From PFJX01 sp964542455 (GTDB taxonomy: Bacteria; Pseudomonadota; Gammaproteobacteria; Burkholderiales; Thiobacillaceae): 64,000 bases of DNA. The notes beneath the pieces are model-generated. The model was not told where the DNA came from. It saw nothing but the letters and a program-made list of their open reading frames with translations, and did not search any database. The first letter of the stretch is position 1; each line of letters opens with the position of its first letter. The stretch lies in NCBI GenBank assembly GCA_964542455.1, contig CAZIUC010000011.1:1-64000 (forward strand), given 5' to 3'. This document shows positions 17,548 to 25,849 of this stretch, in pieces. The position numbers were made by a program, and so were the translations under genes.

Positions 17548-18510
17548 TTATGCGCAAGCCGGCGTTTCAGTGCCCAGCCAGAAGCCCAGGTTCTTGTCGA
17601 GGAACTCGTCCCAGGGCATGTAGTGGGAACCGTCGCAGGAGAAGTTGAGGCCAACCAGGCCGTTGAACAGGTTGAGCGAGCCGGAGCGCAGGTAGAGGGT
17701 TTCGTCCATGAAACGAAGGTCGCGGAAGCAGCGAAAGATTTTCGGGATCGCTTCCGCCGGGACGATGGCTTTTTCCGGGTAGGGATGGCGCGGGTAGGCC
17801 AGGCAGAGGTTGGGGTCGGACAGGTCGTTGAAGCCGTGGATGCGGTAGCTGTACGGGTCGTCCAGCATCCAGAGGGTGGCTCGTGAACTGGAGAAGTGCA
17901 GTTTGCCGTGGTAGACGCCATGCACGGTCATCAGTTCGACCAGCAGGGCGAGGACTTCGTCGATGTGCTCGTCCATAGGACTATTCGCGCGTTGCTGATG
18001 GAACAGGCCGGCGCGGATGGCGGGGTCGCCGCGCATCTGCATCCAGATGCCGGGCTGCGCGTAGAGCGCCTGAGTGCCGGGCAATTCGCGCAGGTCGAAG
18101 TCGGCGCCAAGGTAGCCGAGCAGGGTGCCGTCTTCCCGGGTGATTCGCTGTATGGCCGTGAGCGAGGGGCGCTTCGCGTTGCGGCTGATATAGGACTCGG
18201 ACAGCGAGAAGCGGCTACCGGCCAGAGCTTCGGCCAGATAAGGGCGGTCGCCGCGGTCGCGGCCGAAATGTTCGTCGAGCAGGCCGCCACGCGAGATATT
18301 GGCGGTGATCTGCCGTGCTTGAGCGTCGAGTACGTAGAGGTATTTGCAGTAGGGCAGTTCGATCATGCCTTCCCGCAGTCGTGCCTCCAGTTTGTCGCGA
18401 GCGGGCCAATCTTCACGACAGGCATCGGCCAGTGTGGTGAGTGAGGTGGCGAGCCAGCCTTTGAGGATGCCGCGCTGGCGTTGAATGGCTTGTTGGAGAT
18501 TCGAGTTCAT
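17548..18510 (-). CDS. PDC/Cache-type sensor-domain protein
   Basis: 320 aa from ATG 18510; a TTG at 18543 is possible. The N-terminal half has the feature order of a PDC sensor: a long helix (LQQAIQRQRGILKGWLAT), the CKYLYVLDAQARQIT strand pair, RGDRPYLAEAL and FSLSESYISRNAKRPSLTAI, then YLGADFDLRELP. No membrane segment or signal output domain is present, so it is a cytoplasmic stand-alone sensor or ligand-binding protein. The C-terminal half (about 200-320) contains CxxD-rich segments that I do not recognise. It is codirectional with mutS and HU. Confidence 0.72.
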   Translation of the reverse strand: MNSNLQQAIQRQRGILKGWLATSLTTLADACREDWPARDKLEARLREGMIELPYCKYLYVLDAQARQITANISRGGLLDEHFGRDRGDRPYLAEALAGSRFSLSESYISRNAKRPSLTAIQRITREDGTLLGYLGADFDLRELPGTQALYAQPGIWMQMRGDPAIRAGLFHQQRANSPMDEHIDEVLALLVELMTVHGVYHGKLHFSSSRATLWMLDDPYSYRIHGFNDLSDPNLCLAYPRHPYPEKAIVPAEAIPKIFRCFRDLRFMDETLYLRSGSLNLFNGLVGLNFSCDGSHYMPWDEFLDKNLGFWLGTETPACA

Positions 18511-18597
18511 GTTCTTGGGGAGGAGGGAGAGAAATTCTCCCAAAGACCACGTTTGCCGCTGTGTTGCGGGCGGGCATACCCGCCGCGATGTCGCCTA

Positions 18598-18631
18598 TTC
18601 CCGCTCCCCCCGTCCCGGGGGAGCGGGAATC
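18598..18631. repeat. Strong hairpin downstream of the HU gene
   Basis: ATTCCCGCTCCCCC pairs with GGGGGAGCGGGAAT around a 6-nt loop, a perfect 14-bp stem. It lies 9 nt after the HU stop codon on the minus strand. There is no clear T run, so it may be an intrinsic terminator of an imperfect type or a 3'-stabilising hairpin. Confidence 0.6.
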
Positions 18632-18640
18632 CTGCCGGAA

Positions 18641-18943
18641 TTATTTCTTCTTGGCTTTGGTAGCCTTGACCGGGTTGGCGGCGGTGGTCAGGGCGGCGCC
18701 GGCTTTGAAGCGCACCACTTTCTTGGCGGCAATTTTCATTTCCTTGCCGGTCTGGGGGTTACGGCCGGTGCGGGCAGCGCGGTCCTGGACACTGAAAGTG
18801 CCGAAGCCGATGAACTGCACACTCTCGCCCTTGGCGACAGCTTCGGTGATGGCTTCGAGCGCGGCGCTGATGATGGCACCAGCAGCGGCTTTGGATGCGT
18901 TGGCTTTTTCGGCGACGGCGTCGATGAGTTCGGTCTTGTTCAT
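18641..18943 (-). CDS. hup: DNA-binding protein HU
   Basis: 100 aa. HU bends and compacts DNA as a dimer. The core (residues 1-90) matches HU-beta: MNKTELIDAVAEKA, the GFGTFSV strand, and the beta-arm RTGRNPQTGKEMKI with its intercalating Pro. A short Lys/Ala tail (KATKAKKK) extends beyond the usual 90 residues. AGGAG precedes the ATG at 18943. I do not distinguish HU-alpha from HU-beta. The gene is followed by a strong hairpin. Confidence 0.93.
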   Translation of the reverse strand: MNKTELIDAVAEKANASKAAAGAIISAALEAITEAVAKGESVQFIGFGTFSVQDRAARTGRNPQTGKEMKIAAKKVVRFKAGAALTTAANPVKATKAKKK

Positions 18944-19019
18944 GCATGTCTCCTGATGATGTGAAGGGGCCACGTGCGGGCGGCCGTAGTCTAGAGCAAG
19001 CTAGGCGCCTGCGGGCTAT

Positions 19020-19428
19020 GTCTTCCGTACTTCTTGGCACATTTCAACCATTTATCCAGCATTGATATTCCTTGATGTGCCTGGTCGATCAATTTATGTG
19101 ATTAATGATTGGCCTGTATTCTATTTTGCCGATCGATTGGCTGGTGACGATGGGGTTGGCCAGTATATCGCTGATACCAATTGCGGCACCTTGGCGGCCT
19201 TCTTCCCGGGTGACGCTGCTTGAGCGATGATCGACGGCATTAGCGCGCCACCTATCAGATCGCCCAGGACTGATCGATTTCCTTAAGCCCGAGTAGCGTC
19301 AATGGCGAATTCGCTGGCTTCATCGGCGGGCGCGGCGCCAGCATCGAGTATCAATACTGGCGCAACAATTTCGGCAACAACGGCGTCAGCGTAGACCATC
19401 CGCAATTTCTACTGGTGTGGAACAGCAG
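19020..19428 (+). pseudogene. Decayed coding region, possible outer-membrane protein remnant
   Basis: The ~500 bp between HU and the 93-aa gene hold no intact gene but two protein-like stretches on the plus strand. One (about 19020-19221) reads through an AT-rich segment with aromatic residues (IYVINDWPVFYFADRL) and stops at TGA 19221. The second (about 19276-19428) has no start and reads IEYQYWRNNFGN, then HPQFLLVWNSRF, which looks like the last beta-hairpin of an outer-membrane barrel of Tsx-like type. The two could be parts of one broken gene. I do not see an intact start. The assignment to a barrel is inference. Confidence 0.4.
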
Positions 19429-19449
19429 ATTCGGCCGCAAGCGGCTCCC

Positions 19450-19731
19450 TTACTGCATAGCGGCTTGCTGGGCTTCCGGATCGAACTCGGCGCGAACCAC
19501 GTCGAGCGCATCTTTGAGCGTTTCCTCGGAAAGCTCGTTGAGGCTTTCCGCCAGCACTTCTGCCGCGTCGATGGTGTCCTGATCCTCGGGCAGATTGTCG
19601 GAATCCAGGTTGGCCACCAGCACGGCGGCGGCTCCGGTGACCTGAAGCAGTTTCTGTCGTTCCACCATCAATAGTTCGATCTCGTCTCTCAGCAGGCGGA
19701 CTTCCTGGTCGTTCAAAGCATGGATGGTCAT
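19450..19731 (-). CDS. Conserved small hypothetical protein, 93 aa
   Basis: I do not recognise it. 93 aa, acidic and almost wholly helical: MTIHALNDQEVRLLRDEIEL, a short hydrophobic stretch (GAAAVLVANL), then LPEDQDTIDAAEVLAESLNELSE-like helices. GAGG lies 6 nt upstream of the ATG, so translation is plausible. It is divergent from the HD-GYP-like gene, with a palindrome between them. It could be a small regulator of its neighbours; nothing in the sequence shows this. Confidence 0.7.
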   Translation of the reverse strand: MTIHALNDQEVRLLRDEIELLMVERQKLLQVTGAAAVLVANLDSDNLPEDQDTIDAAEVLAESLNELSEETLKDALDVVRAEFDPEAQQAAMQ

Positions 19732-19807
19732 GGTAAGCCTCGTCGAGTTGTCGGGAGTGATTGGATCCCCGGCTCGCCCTGACGATGCGAGCCGCCCCCG
19801 AGGGGGC

Positions 19808-19842
19808 CAAGTCAATCTTGAGATGGTGCGACGATTGACTTG
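19808..19842. promoter_or_regulatory. Inverted repeat in the divergent 93-aa/HD-GYP spacer
   Basis: CAAGTCAATC (19808-19817) and GATTGACTTG (19833-19842) are perfect 10-bp inverted arms around 15 nt. The element lies between two divergent genes and has the dimensions of a regulator binding site. A GC-only palindrome (GCCCCC-GA-GGGGGC) lies just to its left at about 19793-19806. Confidence 0.45.
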
Positions 19843-19893
19843 AGAGGTGCATGGGATAATACCCCGCCCTTCATCCATCCAGATACCCGTGCC

Positions 19894-20964
19894 GTGCTTC
19901 GTCCCGTCCGCCTCGACCCCGCCCTGATTGCCCAGCCTTTGCCCTGGGATGTGTATTCCGAGTCGGGTGTTCTGATTGCCGGTGCCGGTCTGGTTCTGGC
20001 CGATGAGGCACATTTCAACAAGCTCGCCACTCGTGCGTTGTTTCGCGAAGGGGAGGCGGGGGGAGCCGCTGATACACCTCTCGGCCGTCTGCTCGATCTG
20101 GCCAGGAAGGCCGAGAGGTGCCTGCATAACCCCGATGCGGAAGTGATTCGCGCCGTGGCGCGTGACCTGCTCGCCGCGCAACGCGCCGACACCGATGCCT
20201 GTCTGGGTTATGCCTGCCTGGTGCCGCTGGCGCGTCCCAGCGTGAGCCATGCCTTGCGCGTGCTCTTCGTCGCCGGCTTGTTGGCGGAGCACCTGGATTT
20301 CAGCGGGGCGGAACAGGAGAGCCTGGCCGCGGCGGCGCTGACCATGAATGTTGCCAGCCTTGATCTGCATGATCGCCTGCATGCCTGTTCCGGCGTCGTG
20401 CCGGAGGCGGATCGGGCGGCGCTAAACGGCCATCCGCAAGCCAGCGTCGCCTGGCTGGAACGGGCCGGCGTGAATGATGCCTTCTGGCTGGGCGCGGTGC
20501 GTCAGCATCACGAGAACATGGACGCCAGCGGTTATCCCGATGGCCTCCCGGGTAGCGCGATTTCACTGGCCGCGCGGGTGTTGCGAGTGGCGGATTTCTA
20601 TTGCGCCAAGATCGGCGGCCGCCATTACCGGCCGCCCAAGTCGGCCAGCATCGCTTTTCAGGAATTGTTCGGCCGGGAAAGGATGCATCTGGACAGCCAG
20701 ATCGCCGCGCAGTTGCTGCGCCGCATGGGCATTTATCCGCCCGGCACCCTGGTGCGCCTGGCCAATCGTGAGACCGCCTGCGTCGCGCGCCGCGCGCAAA
20801 ATGGCGCGGCGCGCTGGGCCGTGAGCATACTGGACGCGCGGGAACGCGCGTTGGAGTCGCCCCAGGCGCGTGATCTCGCATCGCGCAATCACGCCATCAT
20901 TGGCACGGCCGACCGCCAGCCGGGATGGCCGACGATCAACTGGATGGCGGTCTGGGGATATTGA
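19894..20964 (+). CDS. Degenerate HD-GYP domain protein
   Basis: 356 aa from GTG 19894. The C-terminal half keeps the GYP part of an HD-GYP domain (HHENMDASGYPDGL, about 204-217, then ARVLRVADFYCAKIGGRHYRP). The position of the normal LLHDIGK motif reads ALTMNVASLDLHDRL, so the HD metal ligands are lost. HD-GYP domains hydrolyse c-di-GMP; this one is probably catalytically dead and may bind the nucleotide or a partner instead. The N-terminal half resembles a DUF3391-like region (PWDVYSESGVLIAGAG). The stop overlaps the next ATG by ATGA. No better start codon is visible. Confidence 0.8.
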   Translation: MLRPVRLDPALIAQPLPWDVYSESGVLIAGAGLVLADEAHFNKLATRALFREGEAGGAADTPLGRLLDLARKAERCLHNPDAEVIRAVARDLLAAQRADTDACLGYACLVPLARPSVSHALRVLFVAGLLAEHLDFSGAEQESLAAAALTMNVASLDLHDRLHACSGVVPEADRAALNGHPQASVAWLERAGVNDAFWLGAVRQHHENMDASGYPDGLPGSAISLAARVLRVADFYCAKIGGRHYRPPKSASIAFQELFGRERMHLDSQIAAQLLRRMGIYPPGTLVRLANRETACVARRAQNGAARWAVSILDARERALESPQARDLASRNHAIIGTADRQPGWPTINWMAVWGY

Positions 20965-21806
20965 TGAATCTGTTGCCTTACGTTTTCGATGCCACGCGCG
21001 AGAATTTCGACCAGCTGGTGCTGGGCAATTCCGAGCGCGGCCTGGTGCTGGTGCATTTCTGGAGCCCCAAGGCCGGCCCCTGCCTGGTGCTGATGCCGCG
21101 CCTGGTGAAACTGGCCGCTGAATATGGCGGGCGCTTCCTGCTGGTGATGGCGAATACCGAGGAGCTGGGTCGGCGGGTCCGCGACCTTGGTGTCACCAGT
21201 GTGCCGACGGTGAAGTTCTACCTGCGCGGCAAGGTGGCGCACACCATCCACGGCGCCGAGCCGGACAGCACCTTTCACGCGGCATTGAGCCTTTTTCTGG
21301 CCGGCGACCACGAGCAGCAACGCATGGAGGCTCTGCGCGCGCACCAGGAAGGGCGCACGGAGGAGGCCATCGCCCTGTTGGCGCGGGCCGCCGTGGAGGC
21401 GCCGGAAGACCTCGCGGTGGCCCTGGATCTGGCCAAGCTGCTGACCCTGGACGGGCGCCCGGACGAGGCGCTGGCGCTGCTCTCGGCCTTGCCCATCGAG
21501 GCGCGGCGACGGCCGGACATCGCGCCCTTGTTGATTCATCTGGAACTGATCGTCGCGGCCGCTGTGGAGATCGATCCGGAGGCCGCCACGGATACGCCGG
21601 AAGCGCGTTTGTCCGTGGCCGCGTCCGCCCTGCTCGATGATCGCATGGAGGCCGCGCTGGAACAGTTGCTGGAGTTGGCCCGCGTGGCGCCCGGGTTTCG
21701 TGACGACATTGGCCGCCGTGGGCTGATCTCCCTGTTCGCGTTGCTTGGCGGCGAGCATGAATTGACCCGGCGTTACCGTTCGCGCCTGGGCGAGTTGGTG
21801 ATATGA
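20964..21806 (+). CDS. Thioredoxin-TPR protein, CnoX/YbbN-like
   Basis: 280 aa. An N-terminal thioredoxin fold (about 1-108) is followed by tetratricopeptide-like helices (about 115-280, e.g. EGRTEEAIALLARAAVEAPEDL). The active site reads WSPKAGPC: the first Cys is replaced by Ala and only Cys40 remains, so it cannot act as a normal oxidoreductase. The conserved cis-Pro (SVPTVKFY) is present. This layout matches CnoX (YbbN), a chaperone-like holdase that protects substrates for GroEL or DnaK under oxidative stress. It is translationally coupled at both ends (ATGA overlaps with the HD-GYP-like and DUF3025 genes). Confidence 0.87.
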   Translation: MNLLPYVFDATRENFDQLVLGNSERGLVLVHFWSPKAGPCLVLMPRLVKLAAEYGGRFLLVMANTEELGRRVRDLGVTSVPTVKFYLRGKVAHTIHGAEPDSTFHAALSLFLAGDHEQQRMEALRAHQEGRTEEAIALLARAAVEAPEDLAVALDLAKLLTLDGRPDEALALLSALPIEARRRPDIAPLLIHLELIVAAAVEIDPEAATDTPEARLSVAASALLDDRMEAALEQLLELARVAPGFRDDIGRRGLISLFALLGGEHELTRRYRSRLGELVI

Positions 21807-22696
21807 CGCGTGGCGACATGACTTTGCCCTGGCGCGCGGATTTTGCCGCCACCGCGCCGTTCCACCATGTCGCCCACTTGGCCGAACCGCTGGCCAGCGC
21901 CGATTGGCCGACCTTGCGGCGGCTCAATAGCCTGGCCGAGGCACGGGGACTGCTCAACGCGGCTGGCCTGCCCTTGCGCTTCGCGGCCCAGCAAGTGCGT
22001 TGCGGGCAATGGGATTACGAGGCGGGAATCCTTGCCAGCGGCGTGGTGCCCAGTCGCGAGGGTAACTGGCATGACCTGCTCAATGCCCTGACCTGGCTGA
22101 CGTTTCCCCATGCCAAGGCGGCGCTCAACGCGGTGCAGTGCGGCGAGTTGGGGCAAAGGCGGGAAGCAACGCGCGGCCCGCTTTCGGATGCCGCTGTAGC
22201 GCAGGCGTCTCGCCTGCATCGACCGTCGAGGTGGGAAGCAAGGCGCGGCCCGCTTTCGGATGCCGCCACCCTGTTTGACGAAAGCGGCCTGCTGCTGTTG
22301 GGCCGTGACGGTGAGTTGGCCGAATTGCTGGCGGCGCGGCGCTGGCGCGAGGCATTCGTGGTACGGCGACATGCCTGGCAAGACGTGCGCGCTTATGCCT
22401 TCGGCCATGCGCTGCTGGAAAAGCTGTTGTCGCCATGGCCGGGTATTACCGCCAAGTGTCTGTTTCTGCGGGTGGAGTCTTTGCCTGAAGAAGGTATGCC
22501 GGCGACCTGGCTGGATGCCGCCCTGGCCGAGGCGTGGCGTGATGGTCGCGTCAGACGCCCCGCCGAACTGTTTCCTCTGCCGGTATTGGGCGTGCCCGGC
22601 TGGTGGCCGGCCAATGCCGACGCGGCGTTTTACCAGGACAGCCAGGTGTTCCGGCCCTTGCCTGGTGTTGCAAATGATGTAACCCAATCGGCATAG
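21803..22696 (+). CDS. DUF3025 domain protein with in-frame duplication
   Basis: 297 aa. DUF3025 proteins are proteobacterial, of unknown function. Family features are the LTWLTFPHAKAALNAVQ motif and DAATLFDESGLLLL. Between them the sequence repeats: a 34-bp segment at 22161-22194 recurs at 22233-22266 with one mismatch, giving a 72-bp (24-codon) insertion. The residues RREATRGPLSDAA are followed by VAQASRLHRPS and then RWEARRGPLSDAA. The inserted part contains a TGTAGCGCAGGCGTCTCGCC-type repeat. The frame is kept, so the protein may still work. The start overlaps the preceding stop (ATGA). Confidence 0.85.
   Translation: MTRGDMTLPWRADFAATAPFHHVAHLAEPLASADWPTLRRLNSLAEARGLLNAAGLPLRFAAQQVRCGQWDYEAGILASGVVPSREGNWHDLLNALTWLTFPHAKAALNAVQCGELGQRREATRGPLSDAAVAQASRLHRPSRWEARRGPLSDAATLFDESGLLLLGRDGELAELLAARRWREAFVVRRHAWQDVRAYAFGHALLEKLLSPWPGITAKCLFLRVESLPEEGMPATWLDAALAEAWRDGRVRRPAELFPLPVLGVPGWWPANADAAFYQDSQVFRPLPGVANDVTQSA
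22161..22266 (+). repeat. 72-bp duplication carrying a TGTAGCGC-type repeat inside the DUF3025 gene
   Basis: Two copies of a 34-bp sequence (GGGAAGCAA...GGATGCCGC) at 22161-22194 and 22233-22266 differ at one base and flank 38 bp (22195-22232) that begin TGTAGCGCAGGCGTCTCGCC. This looks like insertion of a short palindromic repeat with a flanking duplication. The total gain of 72 bp keeps the frame. Confidence 0.8.
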
Positions 22697-22733
22697 AATG
22701 GCGCCTCTTGCGTACCGGAAAATAATTTAACAA

Positions 22734-24596
22734 ATGTCCGGCAGTACTCCTGCTCTGGGCCACGATGGTGGCATGCTCGCGCACCTGGTTTCCGCCAGGC
22801 TGACGATCGCCACCCTGGCGCTGGCGCTGGCTTTCGCGGTATTGCTGGTGACTCATTTCTGGCAATTGCATGAGGCTTTTCAGGAAAGCCTGCTGGCCAA
22901 GGTGCAGATCACCGCGATCCGCGCCGGGGACGCGATGAAGTTGAGGGAGCACCTGGCGGCCACGGAAATCCTGCAATCCTTGCGTGGGGCACCGGAGATC
23001 GTCGCCGCCAGCCTGTTCACTCCGGAGGGTTCTCGCCTGGCCGAGTACCGCCGCGATAACCTGGTAAATTCACCGGAACTCGATGCCCAGGGCGGCTGGT
23101 GGACCATGATTCAACGCCAGCCCTTGCTGGAGAACGGCCGGATCATCGGCCATCTCGTGGTCAAAGCCAGTCTCGACGCGATGGCGCGGCGCCTGGCCTG
23201 GTTCTTCGGTATCGGCCTGACTACCGTATTGATCGCGCTGGGGGTGGCCTGGAGCGTGTTCGTGGGATTGCGCCGCAAGGTCAGCGATAGTGAGGCGGAC
23301 TTGCGCCGCATGGCCTGGTACGACCCGGTCACCAAGCTCCCCAATCGCAATCTTTTCATGCAGCGCCTGCGCGAGGCCGTGAACGCCGCGCGCGAGGAAC
23401 GGCGCGGCATGGCCGTGTTGTTCATCGATCTGGACAACTTCAAACTGGTCAACGACACCCTTGGGCACGAGGCCGGCGACGTCCTGCTGGTGACCGTGGC
23501 GGAACGCCTGCGTGGGCTGTTGCGAGTGGGCGATTCGGTATGCCGCCTGGGTGGTGACGAGTTCGTCATTCTGTTGCATCCCTGCGGGCGTGGCGAAGCG
23601 CAGGCGGTTTCGGAACGCGCATTGGTCGCCATCAGCCTGCCGGTATCGGTGTACGAACAGGAGGTCTATGTCGGCGGCAGCATCGGCATCGCCTGTTTCC
23701 CGGAAGATGGCCTGGATGCCACCGCGCTGCTGCGTTGCGCGGATACGGCCATGTATCAGGCCAAGGACAACGGCCGCAACAATTTCCAGTTCTATACCTC
23801 GGACATGAACCTGAAGGCGCTGCAGCAGTTCGCCATCGAAACGAGCTTGCGCAAGGCGCTCGAGCGCGACGAAATGCTGCTCTACTACCAGCCGCTGGTG
23901 GATGTGGAGACGCGCGCCATCGTCGGGGTGGAAGCCCTGTTGCGCTGGAAATCGGAAGAGTTCGGCACTTTCGCTTCCAGTGATTTCATCGCCATCGCCG
24001 AGCAATCCGGGTTGATCAACCAGTTGGGCCACTGGGCGCTTACGGCCGCCTGCCGCCAAATGCGGGAATGGCGCGACTCGGGTTTGTCGGGGCTGACCGT
24101 GGCGGTGAATCTGTCGCCACGCCAGTTCCATAACGGCGATCTCGTGAATCAGGTGCGCGACGCACTCATGGAAAGCGGTCTGGAACCCGGCGCGCTGGAG
24201 CTGGAAATTACCGAAAGCGTGCTGATCAAGCACAACATGGAAGCCATCGCAAAACTGACCGAATTGGCCGATCTGGGGGTGAAGCTGGCGATCGACGACT
24301 TCGGCACCGGCTATTCCTCGCTCTCCTATCTCAAGCGTCTGCCCATCCACCGCCTCAAGATCGACAAGAGTTTCGTGCGGGAGAGCCATATCGACCCGGA
24401 CGACGCGGCCATCGCCACCGCCATCATCGGCATGGCGGCTGGCCTGGGTATCGAGGTGACTGCGGAAGGTGTGGAGAACGAGGAGCAGCTCGCTTTCCTG
24501 AAACAGGCCGGCTGCCAGATCGTGCAGGGCTATTACTTTGGTTCGCCGCTACCGGCGGAGGATCTGGCGAAACTGGTGCGGCAAGTCAGGGCGTAG
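22734..24596 (+). CDS. Membrane GGDEF-EAL protein (c-di-GMP synthase/phosphodiesterase)
   Basis: 620 aa. Membrane segment 1 (about 20-42), a periplasmic sensor region (about 43-150), membrane segment 2 (about 157-180), then GGDEF (motif CRLGGDEF, about 270-277) and EAL (motif EALLRW at about 400). Both catalytic centres look intact: GGDEF is canonical, and EAL keeps the DDFGTGYSSL and KIDKSFV motifs. It could make or degrade c-di-GMP depending on the signal. The start has weak Shine-Dalgarno (GGAAAATAATTTAACAA lies upstream). It stands 37 nt after the DUF3025 gene and before a palindromic repeat. Confidence 0.94.
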   Translation: MSGSTPALGHDGGMLAHLVSARLTIATLALALAFAVLLVTHFWQLHEAFQESLLAKVQITAIRAGDAMKLREHLAATEILQSLRGAPEIVAASLFTPEGSRLAEYRRDNLVNSPELDAQGGWWTMIQRQPLLENGRIIGHLVVKASLDAMARRLAWFFGIGLTTVLIALGVAWSVFVGLRRKVSDSEADLRRMAWYDPVTKLPNRNLFMQRLREAVNAAREERRGMAVLFIDLDNFKLVNDTLGHEAGDVLLVTVAERLRGLLRVGDSVCRLGGDEFVILLHPCGRGEAQAVSERALVAISLPVSVYEQEVYVGGSIGIACFPEDGLDATALLRCADTAMYQAKDNGRNNFQFYTSDMNLKALQQFAIETSLRKALERDEMLLYYQPLVDVETRAIVGVEALLRWKSEEFGTFASSDFIAIAEQSGLINQLGHWALTAACRQMREWRDSGLSGLTVAVNLSPRQFHNGDLVNQVRDALMESGLEPGALELEITESVLIKHNMEAIAKLTELADLGVKLAIDDFGTGYSSLSYLKRLPIHRLKIDKSFVRESHIDPDDAAIATAIIGMAAGLGIEVTAEGVENEEQLAFLKQAGCQIVQGYYFGSPLPAEDLAKLVRQVRA

Positions 24597-24627
24597 GATG
24601 CGGTTCGCTTCGCTCACCACATCCTAC
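24593..24627. repeat. Palindromic repeat GTAGGATG...CATCCTAC after the GGDEF-EAL gene
   Basis: GTAGGATG and CATCCTAC are inverted around TTCGCTTCGCT. The left arm overlaps the stop codon of the GGDEF-EAL gene (TAG at 24594-24596). It lies between convergent genes and may act as a bidirectional terminator or dispersed REP-like repeat. Confidence 0.6.
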
Positions 24628-24640
24628 TGTTCTATGGCTC

Positions 24641-25201
24641 TCACGCCGTATGCACCGTCACCGGCGGCGTGTTGCACGCTTCGCCCGGCGCGGTCGGCAC
24701 TTCGCGGATTTCAAATTGCAAGGCTTCCAGGTCGGCCAGGATATAGGTGGGTTTGGCGCCGACGCCGCCCACCGTGCCGGGATTGAGCAGGTGGGTGATG
24801 CCGCCCTTGACGTTGCTCACCTGGCGGATGCTGGCGCGGTGGTCGTGGCCGCAGCAGACCAGATCGTAGTCGCCGGTAAGCGCCATCGCGGCCGCGTAAT
24901 GCGGGTAATGCACCAGAAACGCGGCGCGCCCGGCCAGATGCAGCACGGCATCCTGGCCGTGGTAGCGCACCACACTGTCCGACTCGTGGCTGAGCTTGCT
25001 CATGGCGTAGAGATCGCCGGTGTTGTTGCCGTGGATGACATGGACCGGCAGTTCGAACTTGCGCAGCACGCGCAAGGTGGTGGGCGCGACCACATCTCCG
25101 CAATGCAGGACCGCCTCGGCGCCACGCGCCTTGGCGTCCTCCACGGCCTCTCCGAGCAGGCGGCGGTTGTCGTGGCTGTCGGAGAGGATGCAGACCTTCA
25201 A
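24641..25201 (-). CDS. Metallophosphoesterase, YfcE/MJ0936 family
   Basis: 186 aa from a TTG at 25201. This is the only start codon near LKVCILSDSHDNRRL, and TGAGG lies upstream. Calcineurin-like fold with DSHDN, LHCGDVV, HGNNTGD, the HYPHY histidine and the CCGHDHR motif, so all metal ligands are present. YfcE-type enzymes hydrolyse phosphodiesters in vitro; the natural substrate is not known. It is codirectional with ppa and begins 10 nt after the ppa stop, so the two are probably cotranscribed. Confidence 0.88.
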   Translation of the reverse strand: MKVCILSDSHDNRRLLGEAVEDAKARGAEAVLHCGDVVAPTTLRVLRKFELPVHVIHGNNTGDLYAMSKLSHESDSVVRYHGQDAVLHLAGRAAFLVHYPHYAAAMALTGDYDLVCCGHDHRASIRQVSNVKGGITHLLNPGTVGGVGAKPTYILADLEALQFEIREVPTAPGEACNTPPVTVHTA

Positions 25202-25211
25202 TCTGGATGCC

Positions 25212-25760
25212 TCAGAACATCGGCTTTTCGGGCGCGGCCTTGTAGCGATCGACGCCGGCGATGATTTCGGCGCGGGCATCTTCCAGACCGAACCAGCCAT
25301 CCACTTTCACCCACTTGCCCGGCTCCAGATCCTTGTAGTGCTCGAAAAAGTGGGAAATCTGTTTCAACAGCAGTTCGGGCAAGTCTTCCGGCTGCTTCAC
25401 GGCGCTGTACATGCTGCTGAGCTTGTCCACCGGAACGGCGATGACCTTGGCGTCCACCCCGGCTTCGTCGGTCATTTTCAGCACACCCACCGGGCGGCAG
25501 CGCACCACCACGCCAGTCAACAGCGGAATTGGGGTGACCACCAGCACGTCCACCGGGTCGCCGTCTTCGGACAGGGTATGCGGCACATAGCCGTAATTGC
25601 ACGGATAGTGCATCGCCGTGGACATGAAGCGGTCGACGAACATGGCGCCGGTCTCCTTGTCCACTTCGTACTTGATGGGTTCGCCGTGCGCCGGAATTTC
25701 GATGATGACATTGATGTCATCAGGCACATTGCGGCCGGAGGCTACGCGATCGAGGTTCAT
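25212..25760 (-). CDS. ppa: Inorganic pyrophosphatase (class I)
   Basis: 182 aa, standard for proteobacterial family I pyrophosphatase, which hydrolyses PPi to two phosphates. The active-site signature is DGDPVDVLVV, with the NYGYVP and metal-binding acidic residues around it; IKYEVDK and KWVKVDGW are also typical. ATG at 25760. The -10 box TATAAT lies 35-40 nt upstream. It is cotranscribed with the phosphoesterase gene downstream. PPi hydrolysis competes with the PPi-linked phosphofructokinase at 12.6 kb. Confidence 0.96.
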   Translation of the reverse strand: MNLDRVASGRNVPDDINVIIEIPAHGEPIKYEVDKETGAMFVDRFMSTAMHYPCNYGYVPHTLSEDGDPVDVLVVTPIPLLTGVVVRCRPVGVLKMTDEAGVDAKVIAVPVDKLSSMYSAVKQPEDLPELLLKQISHFFEHYKDLEPGKWVKVDGWFGLEDARAEIIAGVDRYKAAPEKPMF

Positions 25761-25794
25761 GGTGGGTCTGTCCTGTGAATTGATGCAGCGCCGC

Positions 25795-25820
25795 ATTATA
25801 CGCGGCCCTCTTGCTACAAT
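25795..25820. promoter_or_regulatory. Divergent -10 boxes for ppa and the DUF3579 gene
   Basis: On the minus strand TATAAT (25800-25795) lies 35 nt upstream of the ppa ATG. On the plus strand TACAAT (25815-25820) lies 30 nt upstream of the DUF3579 ATG. The -35 boxes are poor for both. Confidence 0.5.
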
Positions 25821-25849
25821 CGCCGCACCCTGGACTCCCGCCCAAAGCC

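Noticed and set aside
18941..19060. HU promoter on the minus strand
   Set aside because: The region is AT-richer than its surroundings, but I could not find a -35/-10 pair with acceptable spacing, so no site is listed.
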